Assembly (NCBI GenBank): GCA_013398015.1
Contig: VZRR01002857.1
Location: forward strand, 1,332,634 to 1,396,633
DNA: 64,000 bases
Reading direction: 5' to 3'
Origin: Oreocharis arfaki
Taxonomy: Eukaryota > Chordata > Aves > Passeriformes > Paramythiidae
Shown: in pieces, positions 1 through 11,600 of the stretch
How positions within the stretch are numbered: the first letter of the stretch is position 1
Layout: each line of letters starts with the position of its first letter
The notes under the pieces: generated by a model
What the model was told of the DNA's origin: nothing
Database searches by the model: none
What the model saw: only the letters and a program-made list of their open reading frames with translations
Translations under genes and position numbers: made by a program

Positions 1-2387
1 AGGAGAGGTAAGTATGGATGGGGTTCCCCTTTTCTATTGCCAGCACCTGGAATTAATTACTTAAATTAATTAAATAAATGAGAGCTTTTTTCATAGAAGT
101 CTTCCACTAAAAGTTTTAGCAGTAGCTAAGTGCTGGTGCTAACATTGGATATCGCAATGGCAGTAAAGCAGCTGTTTTGGGAGAGGGGATACCCTCTTTC
201 CAGAAAGAATAATACTTCATTGCACCAACACCTCTGCTAATCTGGCAAGCTCTCTGAGTCAGAGATTTCTTTTCATACCTCATTTTGTGTATTTTACCAC
301 CTGTAAAGAATGCACTTCTTTGTAGTACATACAGAAAAAAAGAAATTATTGTTTAGACTCAGTTTTCTTCCTTAGCAAGAGCCAGCAAAATTCCTTCCAA
401 TCCTTCAAAGTCCTATGGAGTTTGGCTGACATTACTACAGTTGAATTTCTGTCCAAGTACTACATGCACTGAAATTTCTTTGGTGGTGTCCTTCACTGGA
501 GTTGTAAGTCCTTTCAAGACATTAATGTGTGCTTTTGACAGCACAGATTTGAAGTGTGGGAGCAGATAGTTGTCCCAATTTCAAAATTAGGAAGGTGGGA
601 CCATGAGTGATTTTCCCAGGAGCAAAAGAAAAGTCAGATAAAAAGGAGAAGTCAACTTCTGTCAGAAAAGTTCCAGAGCAGAGTAGTTTAAAACAGAGGC
701 CAAAGCCTCTGTTTGGGAGGGATCTTCTTTCTTCTCACTCAATCACTGAATTGCTTTTGCTTCTAGTGAATGTAATTTGTCATTTGTTGTGCTGGTCAGA
801 GCCTGAAATCTGGGAGGTTCTCTTGGTTGCAAATTGGAGCTGGCCCTAGTGCGGTGGATGCCCAGTCTGTTTTTATAATCACCAAATTTCTTCTTTCAGC
901 CAAGTCAATGTTCACAAGTTATTGCTTAGAGTCGTGATTTCAGAGATTACATGAAGTCATGGGAAGTCTTCTGATATAATTTGGAATTTAGGACTGAAAA
1001 TTTTGGAATTACAACTTTGGATATACAGCACTCATTTGAGTTTTCAGGGCTTCTGAAGGCTAGTGTGCTCGTAGCCATTAAGCACTAGAATTCTTTGCCT
1101 ACATCTTCGTACTACTGACACCCCAACTACAAAAACATGAGTAAATGACTGGAGGAGTCAGATCATGGTACATTTAGGCCTCAGATTGTTTACCTGAAGT
1201 TAGATGATATACAGAATATCAAAATGCTGCTAAATTAAAAAAAAAAAAAAAATTAGTATTGCTGTTGTAGTTGCACTTTAACATTCAGAAAATTAGCTTT
1301 TCAGTCCCTGTAGAAGGTCAGTTATGATTTCAGCAGTGGTTTTCCCTGGTGAATATTATAATGGGTGTTCTCATTGAGCAATGTTACCAAAATACATATT
1401 TAAGAATGCAAAGCACACATGTGTATGTGTTTGTATGCTGGAGAAAAGGCTTTCATTTATAAGAAGTTTAGTTTCTGTAATCCAATAAGCATTTTCTGTG
1501 AGCAGAGAACAAGTTTGATGTTAAACAGTTTTAAAAGAACTTAGTTATAAGATGGGTTTTACTGAAAGAGGCAATATGTTTTTATGCCTCTTTCAATTAT
1601 GGCCAAAAACTTTTTTGGCTGTGAATGCAAGGTTTTATAAACTTGCCTCTAAGAGGAAAATGTGGTCCTCTTCCAGCACATGCATACATACCCTTGAAAA
1701 GTGCAGTGCTTGCAGTGCCAAGTTTCATTCTTAACATACAGCAACATAAATATTGCTTTCTTCACCCCTATCGTTGTGTTATAATTGCGTTAGCCTATGT
1801 GGTCCAAAGAGTGTTTCCAGGAACAGCAAAAGAAATTTAGAAATAATAAAGCTGTCAGTGTTAACAGTGATTCTTGACAAGACTCATATAAACCTAACTA
1901 AAAATAGAGAATGTTTCACTTGTCAAAAACCAGAATAATGCAAAGTTTGGGATTTTCTGCTTTCCATCAGCCTTATTTCTTGCAGTGAATGTAACGATTT
2001 TTTAAAGATAGACAGTTGTTCTCCTTTTCCCTTTCTCTTTTTCCCACACTGCCAAACCCAAGACCAAAAATGGCCTTTTACAATCAATTGAAGGAAACTG
2101 ATCCTCGCTATAAAGAGCTTTCAGATCTCTTTATGGTTTAAAAATCAAGACCTTTTCTACATATTTATTACAAAAATTGGAGCTCTGCTATTACTTACTA
2201 AGCTTAAAAGAAAGGCATGCTCCAATGAATCCTAAATAACATACCTGTTCTTCCAGCCTTGCAAGTAATGGCAGCAGTCCGATTTTTGTTTTAAATATAT
2301 AAAAAGCCTCTGATTCAAAGAAAGAAGATTCTCAATACTTGACTAGTTTCTAAATAGGCATTTTGAGCCTTAATGGGAATAACATTA
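1..2387. other. Non-coding unique sequence, left end
   Basis: No gene or recognised transposon is visible. The stretch is AT-rich with frequent stops in all frames; its best frames (60-80 codons) look like chance. Two details stand out. A near-consensus splice donor (GAG followed by GTAAGT) sits with its GT at 8-9, so the window could begin inside a + strand exon. A 16-A run lies at 1237-1252 with no retrogene-like sequence before it. Confidence 0.6.
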
Positions 2388-2450
2388 GGTTTACGGTCCG
2401 GCTCGGTGATCTTAAGGGTCCTTTCCAACGTGAATGATTCCATGTTCATT
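2388..2450 (+). mobile_element. CR1 LINE 3' tail fragment
   Basis: About 60 bp matches the conserved 3' end of avian CR1 retrotransposons: a GGTNNNRCTCGRTGATCTTAAGG-type core, then GGTCCTTTCCAAC and a degenerate ATTCTATG-type terminal repeat (GATTCCATGTTCA). The order places the element on the + strand. Everything upstream of the tail is missing, which is the usual severe 5' truncation of CR1. Substitutions suggest an old insertion. It has no coding capacity. Confidence 0.8.
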
Positions 2451-3837
2451 GTTTGTGAGGTCTGAATTTTGAGTTGCTGAGAACGGATGTGCTGCCTGTG
2501 ATTTCTGTTGTGCTGCCCGAGTTCATGACAGCATAGGATTTGACTCTAAATATCTATCACGTGGACTCAGGATGTCCTTTAGTTTAAATATCAATAAAGT
2601 TCTGTCTGTCTTCACTAAGGAATCTATCAGAGTACGTATATGACGGTCATATAAAATAATTGCTTTTTCCTTTTTAATGACGTCTGTAGGATAGTTCACA
2701 AGAATTAAAAGTAGAATGACATAAAATTCTCCTTACTTGAAGATATGTTGCTCATTAAACAAATACAAACATATAAATGGATTTTTTTAGGAAGATCTGT
2801 TTTGAGGGAAAAACTTACTAAATATGAAGGGTCTGTACAAAAGTGAGGTACAGTGCCTTGGACGTTTCAATGCCAATGATAATGTTAAAAGGTCTTTCAA
2901 CATGGGGAATAGGTGTTGTATGTTAATTTGTTGATAAAATAAAATTTGAAAGACAGTTAATGGTTGTTTATAACTTTTAGGGGTTTTTTTGTTTTGATTT
3001 GGTTTTGATTTTTTATGAATGATCAGATTTTAATGTTTGCTATGCATTGAAGGTTATTTAATATTCTCTGATAAGACAGTGTAATTGTTCATAAATTTAA
3101 GAAACAAGTAGACAACACATGAACTGCACATTGAGGTGGATATCACTTGGGTTATAGAACATATTAGATAGGCTTCTACAGGGCCTTATTCTAATTTCTT
3201 ATTTGGCTTACCTGATATTTTCTTCATCATTTTAATTGTAAATGCATGTGCATATGTGAAAAATTATTAAAATACTTTTGAGAGGACAAAAACCTAATCT
3301 AAGAGCAAAACAGTATGAACAAAATGGAGAAAATGTACTGTGCTTTAAATGAAGTCTGTAATGTACTTTCAGAAGCTTGAGGTAAAGATGATCTGGGGTC
3401 TGACTGAAAAAAAAAAAAGCAAAAAACTTTCTCTCCAGTTAAAAGTCAACTTCTAGACTGAATATCTCTTCCATAATTGTTGATGACCTTACTAGCACCT
3501 AAACCAGAAGATGTTTCTGAATTTTCTGCGCTGCTTAAACATCAATGATATCTTCATGTGTTACAGAGAAAGCACAGAGGACAAATATTGTTTTTCAATT
3601 GCAATGGAAAAAGAAAATAGTTACAGTCTTATTCAGCTCAAGGGAAAGTCTAAAAATGCAATTGGGTTATTATCGTTTTGATTTTCCCCATCTTTACATT
3701 AGAAATTCAGTTCTGTTTTCTACATTTTTCTGATATTCCTCAGTAAATTTGGACAGACTTTTGATATCTTGGATCACAGGGGGAGTAATTTGCAAGAAAA
3801 CTGTATGAAGCACTTGATGGATTTTTTTTCTCCATAG
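2451..3837. other. Non-coding unique sequence
   Basis: No gene or repeat family is recognised. A perfect palindrome with a one-base centre (ATATGAC-G-GTCATAT) lies at 2638-2652, and a 12-A run at 3407-3418. The right end, from about 3820, is a pyrimidine-rich tract ending in CCATAG, which would serve as the acceptor of the exon candidate that follows. Confidence 0.5.
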
Positions 3838-3916
3838 CTTTACAGAGGGGAGGTTTGAACCATGCTGGAGTTCTATTTACCAAAGAAAACTTTGAAGTTT
3901 TCAGTGGAATAAAGAG
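3838..3916 (+). other. Candidate internal exon (79 nt), unrecognised
   Basis: The segment is preceded by a strong polypyrimidine tract and AG (TTTTTTTTCTCCATAG) and followed by a near-consensus donor (AGAG|GTAAGA). One + strand frame is open throughout, with two leading and two trailing bases around 25 codons. The peptide includes GGLNHAGVLFTKENFEVFSG and matches no family I know. A donor-like site at position 8 could be the upstream partner in a compatible phase. Splice-like borders are common by chance in 64 kb, so this could be a lncRNA exon, a decoy or a real coding exon of a gene mostly outside the window. Confidence 0.25.
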
Positions 3917-4326
3917 GTAAGATTAGCATCAAATTCTGAACACGTCATGTTTGTTTCCCTAAGGATGCAATGTATGGCTCTTGGCACGCGCTGAGCCAAC
4001 AGGCACGTGTGTTACATCTTCTGTGGGAATACCCCTAGGAAGAGCCACAATGGAATAATTTTAAACCTTGGAATAAGGCTGCTTTATGATGAGTTATTGG
4101 ATGGAGCTTTGAGTCAGCAGCAACTTGATTTAATATTACTAGATCCAGTGAAATTTTCATAGATTTTAAGATGAGGGCAGCAGAGGGGGCAGCCTCATTA
4201 TTTCTCCTTGCAACATTCAATGGAACAGAAGCATTTTGAAGTTGTGGGTTAATTGTTTGGCTTAAAGTGTAATTTATTTTTCAATGCTGAATTAGCAATA
4301 CTTAGGCATATTATTCATGCTTTAGT
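3917..4326. other. Non-coding flank of the solo LTR
   Basis: Unique AT-rich sequence with no gene. Its last six bases (4321-4326, TTTAGT) are the left copy of the target-site duplication of the LTR that follows. Confidence 0.6.
4321..4326. repeat. Left target-site duplication (TTTAGT)
   Basis: Six-base direct repeat directly abutting the LTR's TG end, matched by 4956-4961 beyond the CA end. It marks the integration site. Confidence 0.8.
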
Positions 4327-4955
4327 TGTCGCTGTGACTGCTTGACCGCCCGGTGGCCAGGCAGGCGACACTTTGCGAGGTGCCCCGGATGAGGAGACCA
4401 AATGCAAGATCGCTTCTGCCCTCAGCACAAGAGGGAGACAGGCTGCAGCACACTGCTGTTGCTAGGCGACGGCGAGAGCAAAGGCAAAGAGAGAACCTCT
4501 GGGTGCAACAGTTTCGGTTTATTATCCCGAGGGGAGATGCACCACAAGAGGCCCTGAGAGCCTCTTGCACGGGGTTTTTAAAGGGGGGTTTTTCAGGGGT
4601 GGATTCAGAGGGTGAACCAATAATCAAATGATGAGGGGTGACAGGAGACCAACAGGGAATGACAAAGGGAGGGACACAAGGGAACAAACCAATGGGGTAT
4701 ACAGAACTACAGAGCTTTCTAGAACATAATTAATTATTTAACAAGGAAAATGAATATGTATTAAACGAACATCCAATAGAAAACACGAGAACTTAAAACT
4801 GGGGAGGAGATGCTGGTGGGATGGATGTCCTGGGAGGGCGGAGCCCTCAAACAGCAGACTCAGCCACATGTTCTTCTTCGGGGTCACTCTCCTGGGCTGG
4901 GAAGTCCACCCACTCGATGTCTGAAGCCCGTCCAGCAGGCTCCAGCACCGTGACA
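4327..4955 (-). mobile_element. Solo LTR of an endogenous retrovirus, ERVK-like
   Basis: This 629-bp block is much more GC-rich than its surroundings. It starts TGTCGC and ends GTGACA, the short inverted TG...CA termini of an LTR. It is flanked by a perfect 6-bp duplication, TTTAGT, at 4321-4326 and 4956-4961. Six-base duplications are typical of class II (beta/alpharetrovirus-like, ERVK) integrations in birds. Orientation is minus: on that strand a TATA-like TTTAAAAA (4582-4575) is followed about 55 bp later by a poly-A signal AATAAA (4523-4518), then about 190 bp to the 3' end. A perfect 8-bp stem-loop (CAAGAGGC / GCCTCTTG, 4545-4567) lies between them. No internal retroviral sequence remains, so it is a recombined solo LTR. 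Open frames of 92-121 codons inside it are not genes. The exact family name is not known to me. Confidence 0.85.
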
Positions 4956-4961
4956 TTTAGT
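4956..4961. repeat. Right target-site duplication (TTTAGT)
   Basis: Identical to 4321-4326. Perfect identity suggests the integration has not been scrambled by later recombination between different elements. Confidence 0.8.
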
Positions 4962-6210
4962 AGAGAAAACAGATTAGTTAAACTGCAGGAATTGAATTCT
5001 TAAAGGTTACACTTTGAAAACAAATGTGTATGAAAGAGAAGGCAAACTATAACAAGACATAGGTTGTCACTACATGAATTAAGCATCTGTTTGTATTACT
5101 ATTGAAATTATTGACATTAGGCTGTGATTATAGGCATATTTTCTATTCTCTTTGATAGTTATTCTGATCAGACAGCATTTCTTCTTTCTCATTCTGAAAC
5201 CATTTGCAGTTTGTTCCTCGGTTCCATGCCCGTGTCCCAGAAAGGCAAATTCACTGACATAAAAATTAGGAAAGTTTGGGTTAAAAACTGCTTCTCTGCA
5301 GACATATTCAAACAGACACATGTTTCAATAAATACGCTAGTAAGAGATCAAGTTCCGATTATGCTCGCTTTCGTGAGTGTGAGGAATTTTGGGCTACAAT
5401 TCCCTGGATAAACTGCACTGTTGCTTTCTCTACTTAAGCCAATGAATAAAATAAATTTATTAATATTTATTGGAAGTATGTACAGGCTTAAAGACAGATG
5501 TATGCAGTAAAGCACCTTTGGATCTGGGAATATTAACTCATTATAGCTCTACAAATGAGTATTTGTACATGACAGCTCTCAGTTTCCATGCAGTCACTCT
5601 CCTACTTGATTCCTTTCTGTCTCAGCAGTGTAACATAGATAATAATGCCAAAGAATACGTCTGATATTTAGTTCAGTGCATGTAGTAACATGAGAGTTGC
5701 CCTTCTCCTCAGTTTTGTTAAAAAGCTGCAATAACTTTCATTAATACTGCAATCCATGTGCCATGGTCTAAGGACAGAATGGTACAAGTAGTCAGTGTAT
5801 GTCACAAGAGCAAGTCATGGTCTTGTGTTGCAATAAGTACCAAAATGCTGGACTCCCAAAGAAACTGTTGCTTTTTATGTATTTTAAGGTAATAGGGTTT
5901 CTTTACCTTAACCAGAGCAAGATTTATTTTTTTTTTTTAATTCAACAGCTTGTGGTAAAAATATGTGCTTAAATGACATTCTGTAATGGTCCATACACAG
6001 CAGAAATCTGCTAGTGGAGCATCCCTGTAGGCAGCATCACTGTGCTGAGGAATGGGATGACTTGCATGACTTTTACATTAAGCTGTAAGCTCCTGCGAGT
6101 TTCCAGGACAGCTAACACAATTTCACTCCTGTGTTTTGGAAGTGATGGATGGTCAGCATTACTCTGGACTCTCTTTTGTGCTTCTATCACATCCCTCCCC
6201 TGACATAGAG
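4962..6210. other. Non-coding unique sequence
   Basis: No gene or repeat family seen. A 95-codon + frame (5124-5411) and an 80-codon minus frame (5079-5321) overlap each other on opposite strands and look like chance. There is a 12-T run at 5927-5938. Confidence 0.55.
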
Positions 6211-6271
6211 CCTTCTCATGCCAGCTTATTATAGCACCTTATATTTCAGTTTGCTTTACTTTTGATGCAAA
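6211..6271 (+). repeat. 61-bp direct repeat, copy 1
   Basis: This 61-bp block recurs in the same orientation at 8573-8633 with a single C/T difference at its eighth base, 2362 bp away. It begins CCTTCTCATGCCAGC and ends TTTTGATGCAAA. The flanks of the two copies are unrelated, there is no poly-A or CR1-like tail, and no flanking target duplication is evident. In this copy the right edge creates an octamer ATGCAAAT (6265-6272). It matches no transposon I recognise; a local templated duplication is a possible origin. Confidence 0.9.
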
Positions 6272-7440
6272 TGGGCCCCATTTTGCCCATTCATAGGCAG
6301 AGAGTCTGCTAATGCTTTTTATTTTTTCAAAGGAATTCCACTGTAATGAGGTTTGTATCAAATGGTAGATGCTGAAATTAACTTTGGAAGGAGTTTGAAC
6401 ATGACTTTGTTATTGTATGTCAGGAGGACCTTAATGCCTTCATTTAATTGCATTGACTGTATGATTTCCAGTGACTGTTTACATTGAAATTATTGAAAAA
6501 AAAACTTCAATATATTTATATTATCTTGAAAAATCATATTTGGGTTTTCCTGCCTCTGATACAATAGTAAGGAATATATATTTTTAGCAGAGAAAATGAA
6601 TCAACAGCTGGAACCTCTGGATGCCCATGGTCTTTTGTCACCATTTTCTTTTGTATTAAACATGTAGAATGTGATCAGGGTAGCACACCAATATTTTTAT
6701 TACAAAGTGATGCCACTGACTTGTAGTCAAGAAGTCCTTCTGAGGTTTCGTACTCAGACTTCTGTTTTCACTGTTATTGAGCCACAGCATTTGCTGTATC
6801 TTGAGCACAGCTGTGAATCACAACTGTGCCCAGAAGGGCAGGCATTGAACCAAGGAAAAGAGGAAAACTGCCTTCAGATTTATGTATTTTTTTCATATTG
6901 GGTCTCAGATAAGCTCCTTCTAGGAAAGTCCATTTTAAAGAATTCCTTTCAAAGCAGGTAGGTGAGCCAAGGAGGCCTGTCTTAGACTGCTCTTCAGACT
7001 TTTCTTAAAGTTAATGAAACTGCAATGTTTCCAACAGATATAGCATATTTCTCATATGAGATAAAACCAAATTGCTTGGCTATGCCTGTGTTAGGAGTTT
7101 AGTTGTTAATGCAGTGTTTCATATAAGCTCACCCTACAGGATGGTCTCTGTGCTATCATTTTCCTTCTGAAGCCTGACATACACTGCTCACCCTGGCTCG
7201 CTCTTACAAGAGCGAGAGCAGAATCAACTAACACCAGCATCCTTTTTCTTTTTTTTCTTTTCTTTCTTTTTTTTTTTTAACAACCAGGCCCTTAGCCCTC
7301 TTTTCACTTTGCTTCCATTAGTAGCAAATCCCCCTTGTCCTTTTTAATTTTTAATTACCATTGTCTGTTCACCTTTGTTTTACCCATGACATCTTCAATT
7401 TAAACAGTATCAGAGAGGTTGATGTGAACAGTTTTCTTTT
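6272..7440. other. Non-coding sequence with pyrimidine tract and palindrome
   Basis: No gene is recognised. A 96-codon + frame at 6671-6961 has no family features. A perfect 20-bp palindrome with a 2-base centre (CTCGCTCTT-AC-AAGAGCGAG) lies at 7197-7216. A C/T-only tract follows at 7241-7278. CTTTTT-rich stretches continue to about 7400. Confidence 0.5.
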
Positions 7441-7900
7441 CAGCTTAAGTGACTGCAGCTCGTTTAGTTGTTAATTATGCAGGGAGGTTTGCATGGCTGC
7501 GGCTGGTAATTTGAATATGCTCCCAATGTCAGGTCTGTGTCTGGACGGCTGAGCTTGTAAAAGGATTATGATGTATATATGGTTCATGGCTAAGAGGGCT
7601 AATGAAAGTACCTCATTTAATCAAACACAATTAATTAAATGAACTTATGATATTAACCCATCTTTCCGTGCATGTATAATTTATATTAATTGATCTGCTG
7701 CATTGAAGTTGACCAATCAGGTAGGCTCCTGACAGCCTAAGGAAGAAGGAAGTACCATTAGCATTAGTTTGATGTAAACCATAATTGATGGGTCAGTGTG
7801 TTTTAGGGATGTAGCAAAAGCTTTGTTAATTGTCATAAGAAGTTCAAATTGATTGTGTCTGCATTAGTACATAAATTTAAATTGATTAATGTTTTGTTCT
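7441..7900. promoter_or_regulatory. Possible developmental enhancer (homeodomain-site cluster)
   Basis: Non-coding block dense in homeodomain core sites: TTAATTA (7471-7477), TTAATTAA (7631-7638), TTAATTGAT (7686-7694), TTAATTG (7826-7832), and TGATTAAT (7883-7890), which fits the PBX-HOX consensus. A CCAAT box lies at 7713-7717. It lacks transposon sequence and long open frames. Its composition and long runs free of simple repeats resemble vertebrate conserved non-coding elements, but conservation itself cannot be seen here. AT-rich DNA also produces such sites by chance, so this is inference. Confidence 0.3.
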
Positions 7901-8572
7901 AAAATTAATGTCTATACTGCATGGCTGATACAATGCTTTATTTATTGGATTCATTAGTGCAGTCTCAAGAAAAATAGTGTTGAAGTTAGGTAAGCGGGGC
8001 TAGATCGTTAAGGATGAGTTCAGTGGAGCCATGTGGGAGACAGCATTCCCACACGGAGCCTGAGCCCTCCTGCACCGAGATGGCCATGTGTGAAACACAG
8101 TCCAGAGACCATGGAGGTTGATATTTAATTAAAGCTTTTTTAAAGACATTAGTGGAATAGGGAAGGGGGTGGGAGGGGGAAACCAACAAACCTTATACAG
8201 AGCAAATGCTAAGATGGACTACAAAGAAAGCCTAGAACTGGCTGGTTGTCTTAAATGTGGTTAAGTCTCTCCCTAGTCTAGATCAGCATTGTCCCCAGAA
8301 TATTTCCTGTAAACCTGTTTTGTACAAGTGCTGCAGCCAGCTTGTAATGTGTCTTCAGCTGAATAGGAAACTGAAATTACACCACAGCAGGTTTGTTACT
8401 CATTTTTTCTGTTGCTCTTCTGCATTTGCCAACATAGGGAATGCCATAGGTATTTTGTGTTTGACAGTCACTTTGTTTTAATAAGTATTTGCATTGCACA
8501 TGTTTGATTCTTGTGCTGTAGCACAGGATGCTTTGGAATGTTTTATGGCACTGGTAGTTAAATACAATTTTA
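7901..8572. other. Non-coding unique sequence
   Basis: No gene or repeat family is recognised. Short frames on both strands (67 and 74 codons) have no supporting features. Confidence 0.55.
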
Positions 8573-8633
8573 CCTTCTTATGCCAGCTTATTATAGCACC
8601 TTATATTTCAGTTTGCTTTACTTTTGATGCAAA
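8573..8633 (+). repeat. 61-bp direct repeat, copy 2
   Basis: Second copy of the block at 6211-6271, same orientation, 60 of 61 bases identical. The sequence before it (TTAAATACAATTTTA) and after it (ATTTTAAAGAAAC) is unrelated to that around copy 1. Here the right edge reads ATGCAAAA, so the octamer of copy 1 is absent. Confidence 0.9.
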
Positions 8634-11600
8634 ATTTTAAAGAAACAAAGAAGAGTAGAAGATCCATGGAGAAGCCACTTTAATTCATTTATAACCCTTC
8701 CTTTTTCTTACCAAAGGAAACTTAACATCTGTTTCTTATAAACTGATTTAAATAGAAAATGTGTAATGCATCCTTTTACCAAATGGTTCTTTCTTTTATT
8801 GGAGGAATAAAGCAGTTTGACTGTTCAGCTTTTACTTCAGTGCATTCATGCTCTTAGAAATGAGACATCTCCACTTTCACGATGGCACATTCTGAGCTTT
8901 GCACAGTAGAGAGGAGATTATATATCTTTCTCTGCTCTCTTACTGAAGTATGGTGTACTATGTATTATTTACAGACAATTTCCCGGTTCTTTAATGGTTG
9001 GTTTATATTCAAATATCACTCCATGTGGTGGCACTAGCGAGTAGCAAACATCGTAATTGGTTCCTGGAGCACGACTCCTTTTCCTTTTAACTTTTTGAGA
9101 TTGTGTTAATGGGTGCCTTGCGCTTGTTTTCTATTGCCAGATTTTAAGGACAGCTATTCAAAGCTAAGTCATATTGTTCTGAGGCAATCGTGATGAAGTG
9201 ATGAGCTTTGTCATGTGAAGAAATGTCAGCAATACTTTTGACAGTTTGGGCAAATTAAGTTCTTATTACTTGCTTAAATTATGTTTAGTGTTCCCCATTT
9301 TCTTGCAAGCTTTATAACTGCAGTGTATCCTATATAAGTGAAGATATACATGTAGACAGTTCTCATATTTCAGGTAAAAAAAAGACTGTGCTGTAAATTT
9401 TCTTGTTTTGTTTACACCTTTGTTTGAACTCCTTCACAGTATTACAGTTAATTACTACCAAAAGGAACATTCTCTTCAGTGAGCTGGTTTCCCAGCAGAG
9501 TGGCTTTTTGCTTTGCAAAGATTTTGCACTAATAACGCATGAATATTTGACCCAGAGCCAACAGCAAGTGAAAAAACTCCTGCTGTGTAGAGAAGGGCAT
9601 GAATAGCTCTCCTTTGCACTCTAAGAGCAAAGGGAATGGAAAATAAAATAGAGAAAATTTGCCACTTAAATAATATGATAAATTCAGAACTAGTCTCAGT
9701 GCTACCACATGATGCACTGGAAAAGAAAAGCGCTGACTGCAAGCATCTTGTGCCAGAGCACCTTGGGAATCATTGTCTTAAACTAAGATACTTTTCCGTC
9801 ATTTTTACAAAATCACAGTGATAAAAAGATGTGTGTGTTGTTCATGTTTTAGGACAGGAGGAAACATGTGTGGGTCTGTGGAGGGGAGTGGGAGGGTGTC
9901 TTGGTTCTACTGCAATAACGCTGCTTTTGCTTAGCCACCCTGTGAATGGGTCACAGATGTTCCAAGAGTGGAAATTCACGTTATTTTTTAAAAACAACTT
10001 AACTATTAGCAGAATGCAGTGTCTCTTGGTGCAATTATTTTGTTAATTGTGTTGTGGTTTAGGTTGCAGCCAGAGCTGTACTCTTTGCTAACGATAGTAT
10101 TATTTGGACTTAAGTGTGGGAGAGGTGGGACAGCAGATAGCTGGCTGCCTTTTGAAACATATGCAGTGAACCCAGGGTGGCAGAGGGGAGCTATCAAAAA
10201 AAAAATATTGGAAACAGAAGGACAGAGAGAGGAGTATTAAATAAGGAGGGAATTGTCCATGCCCCATCAGATTTTACCATCAGATCTGCTCCTTGCTTTG
10301 CCATTGATGCACGGTAAGAATGTTAATTCTCAATCAGCTATGGAAAAGAAAGCATTAGGAAAGATTACAATGCTTGTGGCCAGTGGGATCTCTCAAGCAT
10401 TGTGAAAATCCATGGATTGGCTTGGCCATCCTCAACTCCAATTCAAGGGTTCTGCCATCAGTAGGAGTCACTGCAGCCAGACAGAAACACCAGTGTGCAT
10501 AGGAAGGCACACGTTCATTTCACCATAAAAAACCAAATCAAGACAGAAAAACCATACTTCCTCTCCAGCACATGGCAAAATTTATGTAATAATCTGGAGG
10601 CTTAAGTGTAGAAAATAAGTCAATACAGCTCTACTTAAAAGGTTGTCACTTAGTGATGAAAGATCTTTTTCCTCATTACCTCCCAAAATGCTTGTACTGG
10701 GATCTGTAGATATGGTAGTATAATATATTCCTTGGCTAAATGGAAAAACAGTTATTTAAAAAGTAATAAAACTATTTGTGTGTATTGTAAAGAGGTGCGT
10801 GTGTCATTTCAAAGTAAAATGACAGTGCCATCATGAGAGGAAATAATTCTTTTCTCTTGTCTAACTAAAGCCATAACTTGAGTTTGTAGTAATAAAAAAT
10901 ACCAGAAAATATTAGGTATTAGTAGGAGAATATATTATATTAATATAATTAATATATTTAGTCACAGAACAGCAACATAATCTCTGAACTTTCACAGTAT
11001 AAGAGCTGGCTTAGAATGCATCTAGGCCTTAAAATGTTAAATTATAATAGTCCAAGATGAAAGTGATGCATCAAAATTAGTAAAATAAAAGAATTTTTAC
11101 TGACTCCACACTCAAGAAAGCAATCATAGGGGAAATCATCTAACACGTTTGCTAGTAACATGAAATATTTTTGCAGGGTCTGGTTTTTTAATTATTGAAA
11201 ATTCTTAGCATTAGTGTAAAAAAGATAAAACATTTCTCTAAAACCACATGAGTTCCTCAAACACTAACCAGACTCTTAAGCTATCTTTTTATTATCATTC
11301 CAGTATGGTGAATAGAACAGGAAAACACTAATTAGAATTCAAAATGGTAAATGAAATTTAGGTGTCCTGAAATTTCAGTTCAGAAACAATGTAAAACTAG
11401 CTTTTGTTCAGTTGCTCAGTCTGTGCATTTAAAACACCAGTCCATTCTTAGCCAAGTGCTAGCATTTTACAAAGTGCACTGTTATGTTTAAACACTTAGA
11501 GTATTGGTTTGGTTTTACACAGAAAATAAAATGAGATCTCGTTGGTTTAGAATTGCGTGTTCAGTCAATACACAAAAAGAAATATTCCCATTTTTTCATA

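Noticed and set aside
4322..4687. 121-codon minus and 92-codon plus frames
   Set aside because: They lie within the solo LTR, whose GC-rich composition lowers stop frequency; LTRs of this kind do not encode proteins.
10049..10070. GTTGTGGTTTAGGTTGCAGCCAG-like match to an avian LTR terminus
   Set aside because: Only about a dozen bases agree; the following sequence does not continue the LTR.
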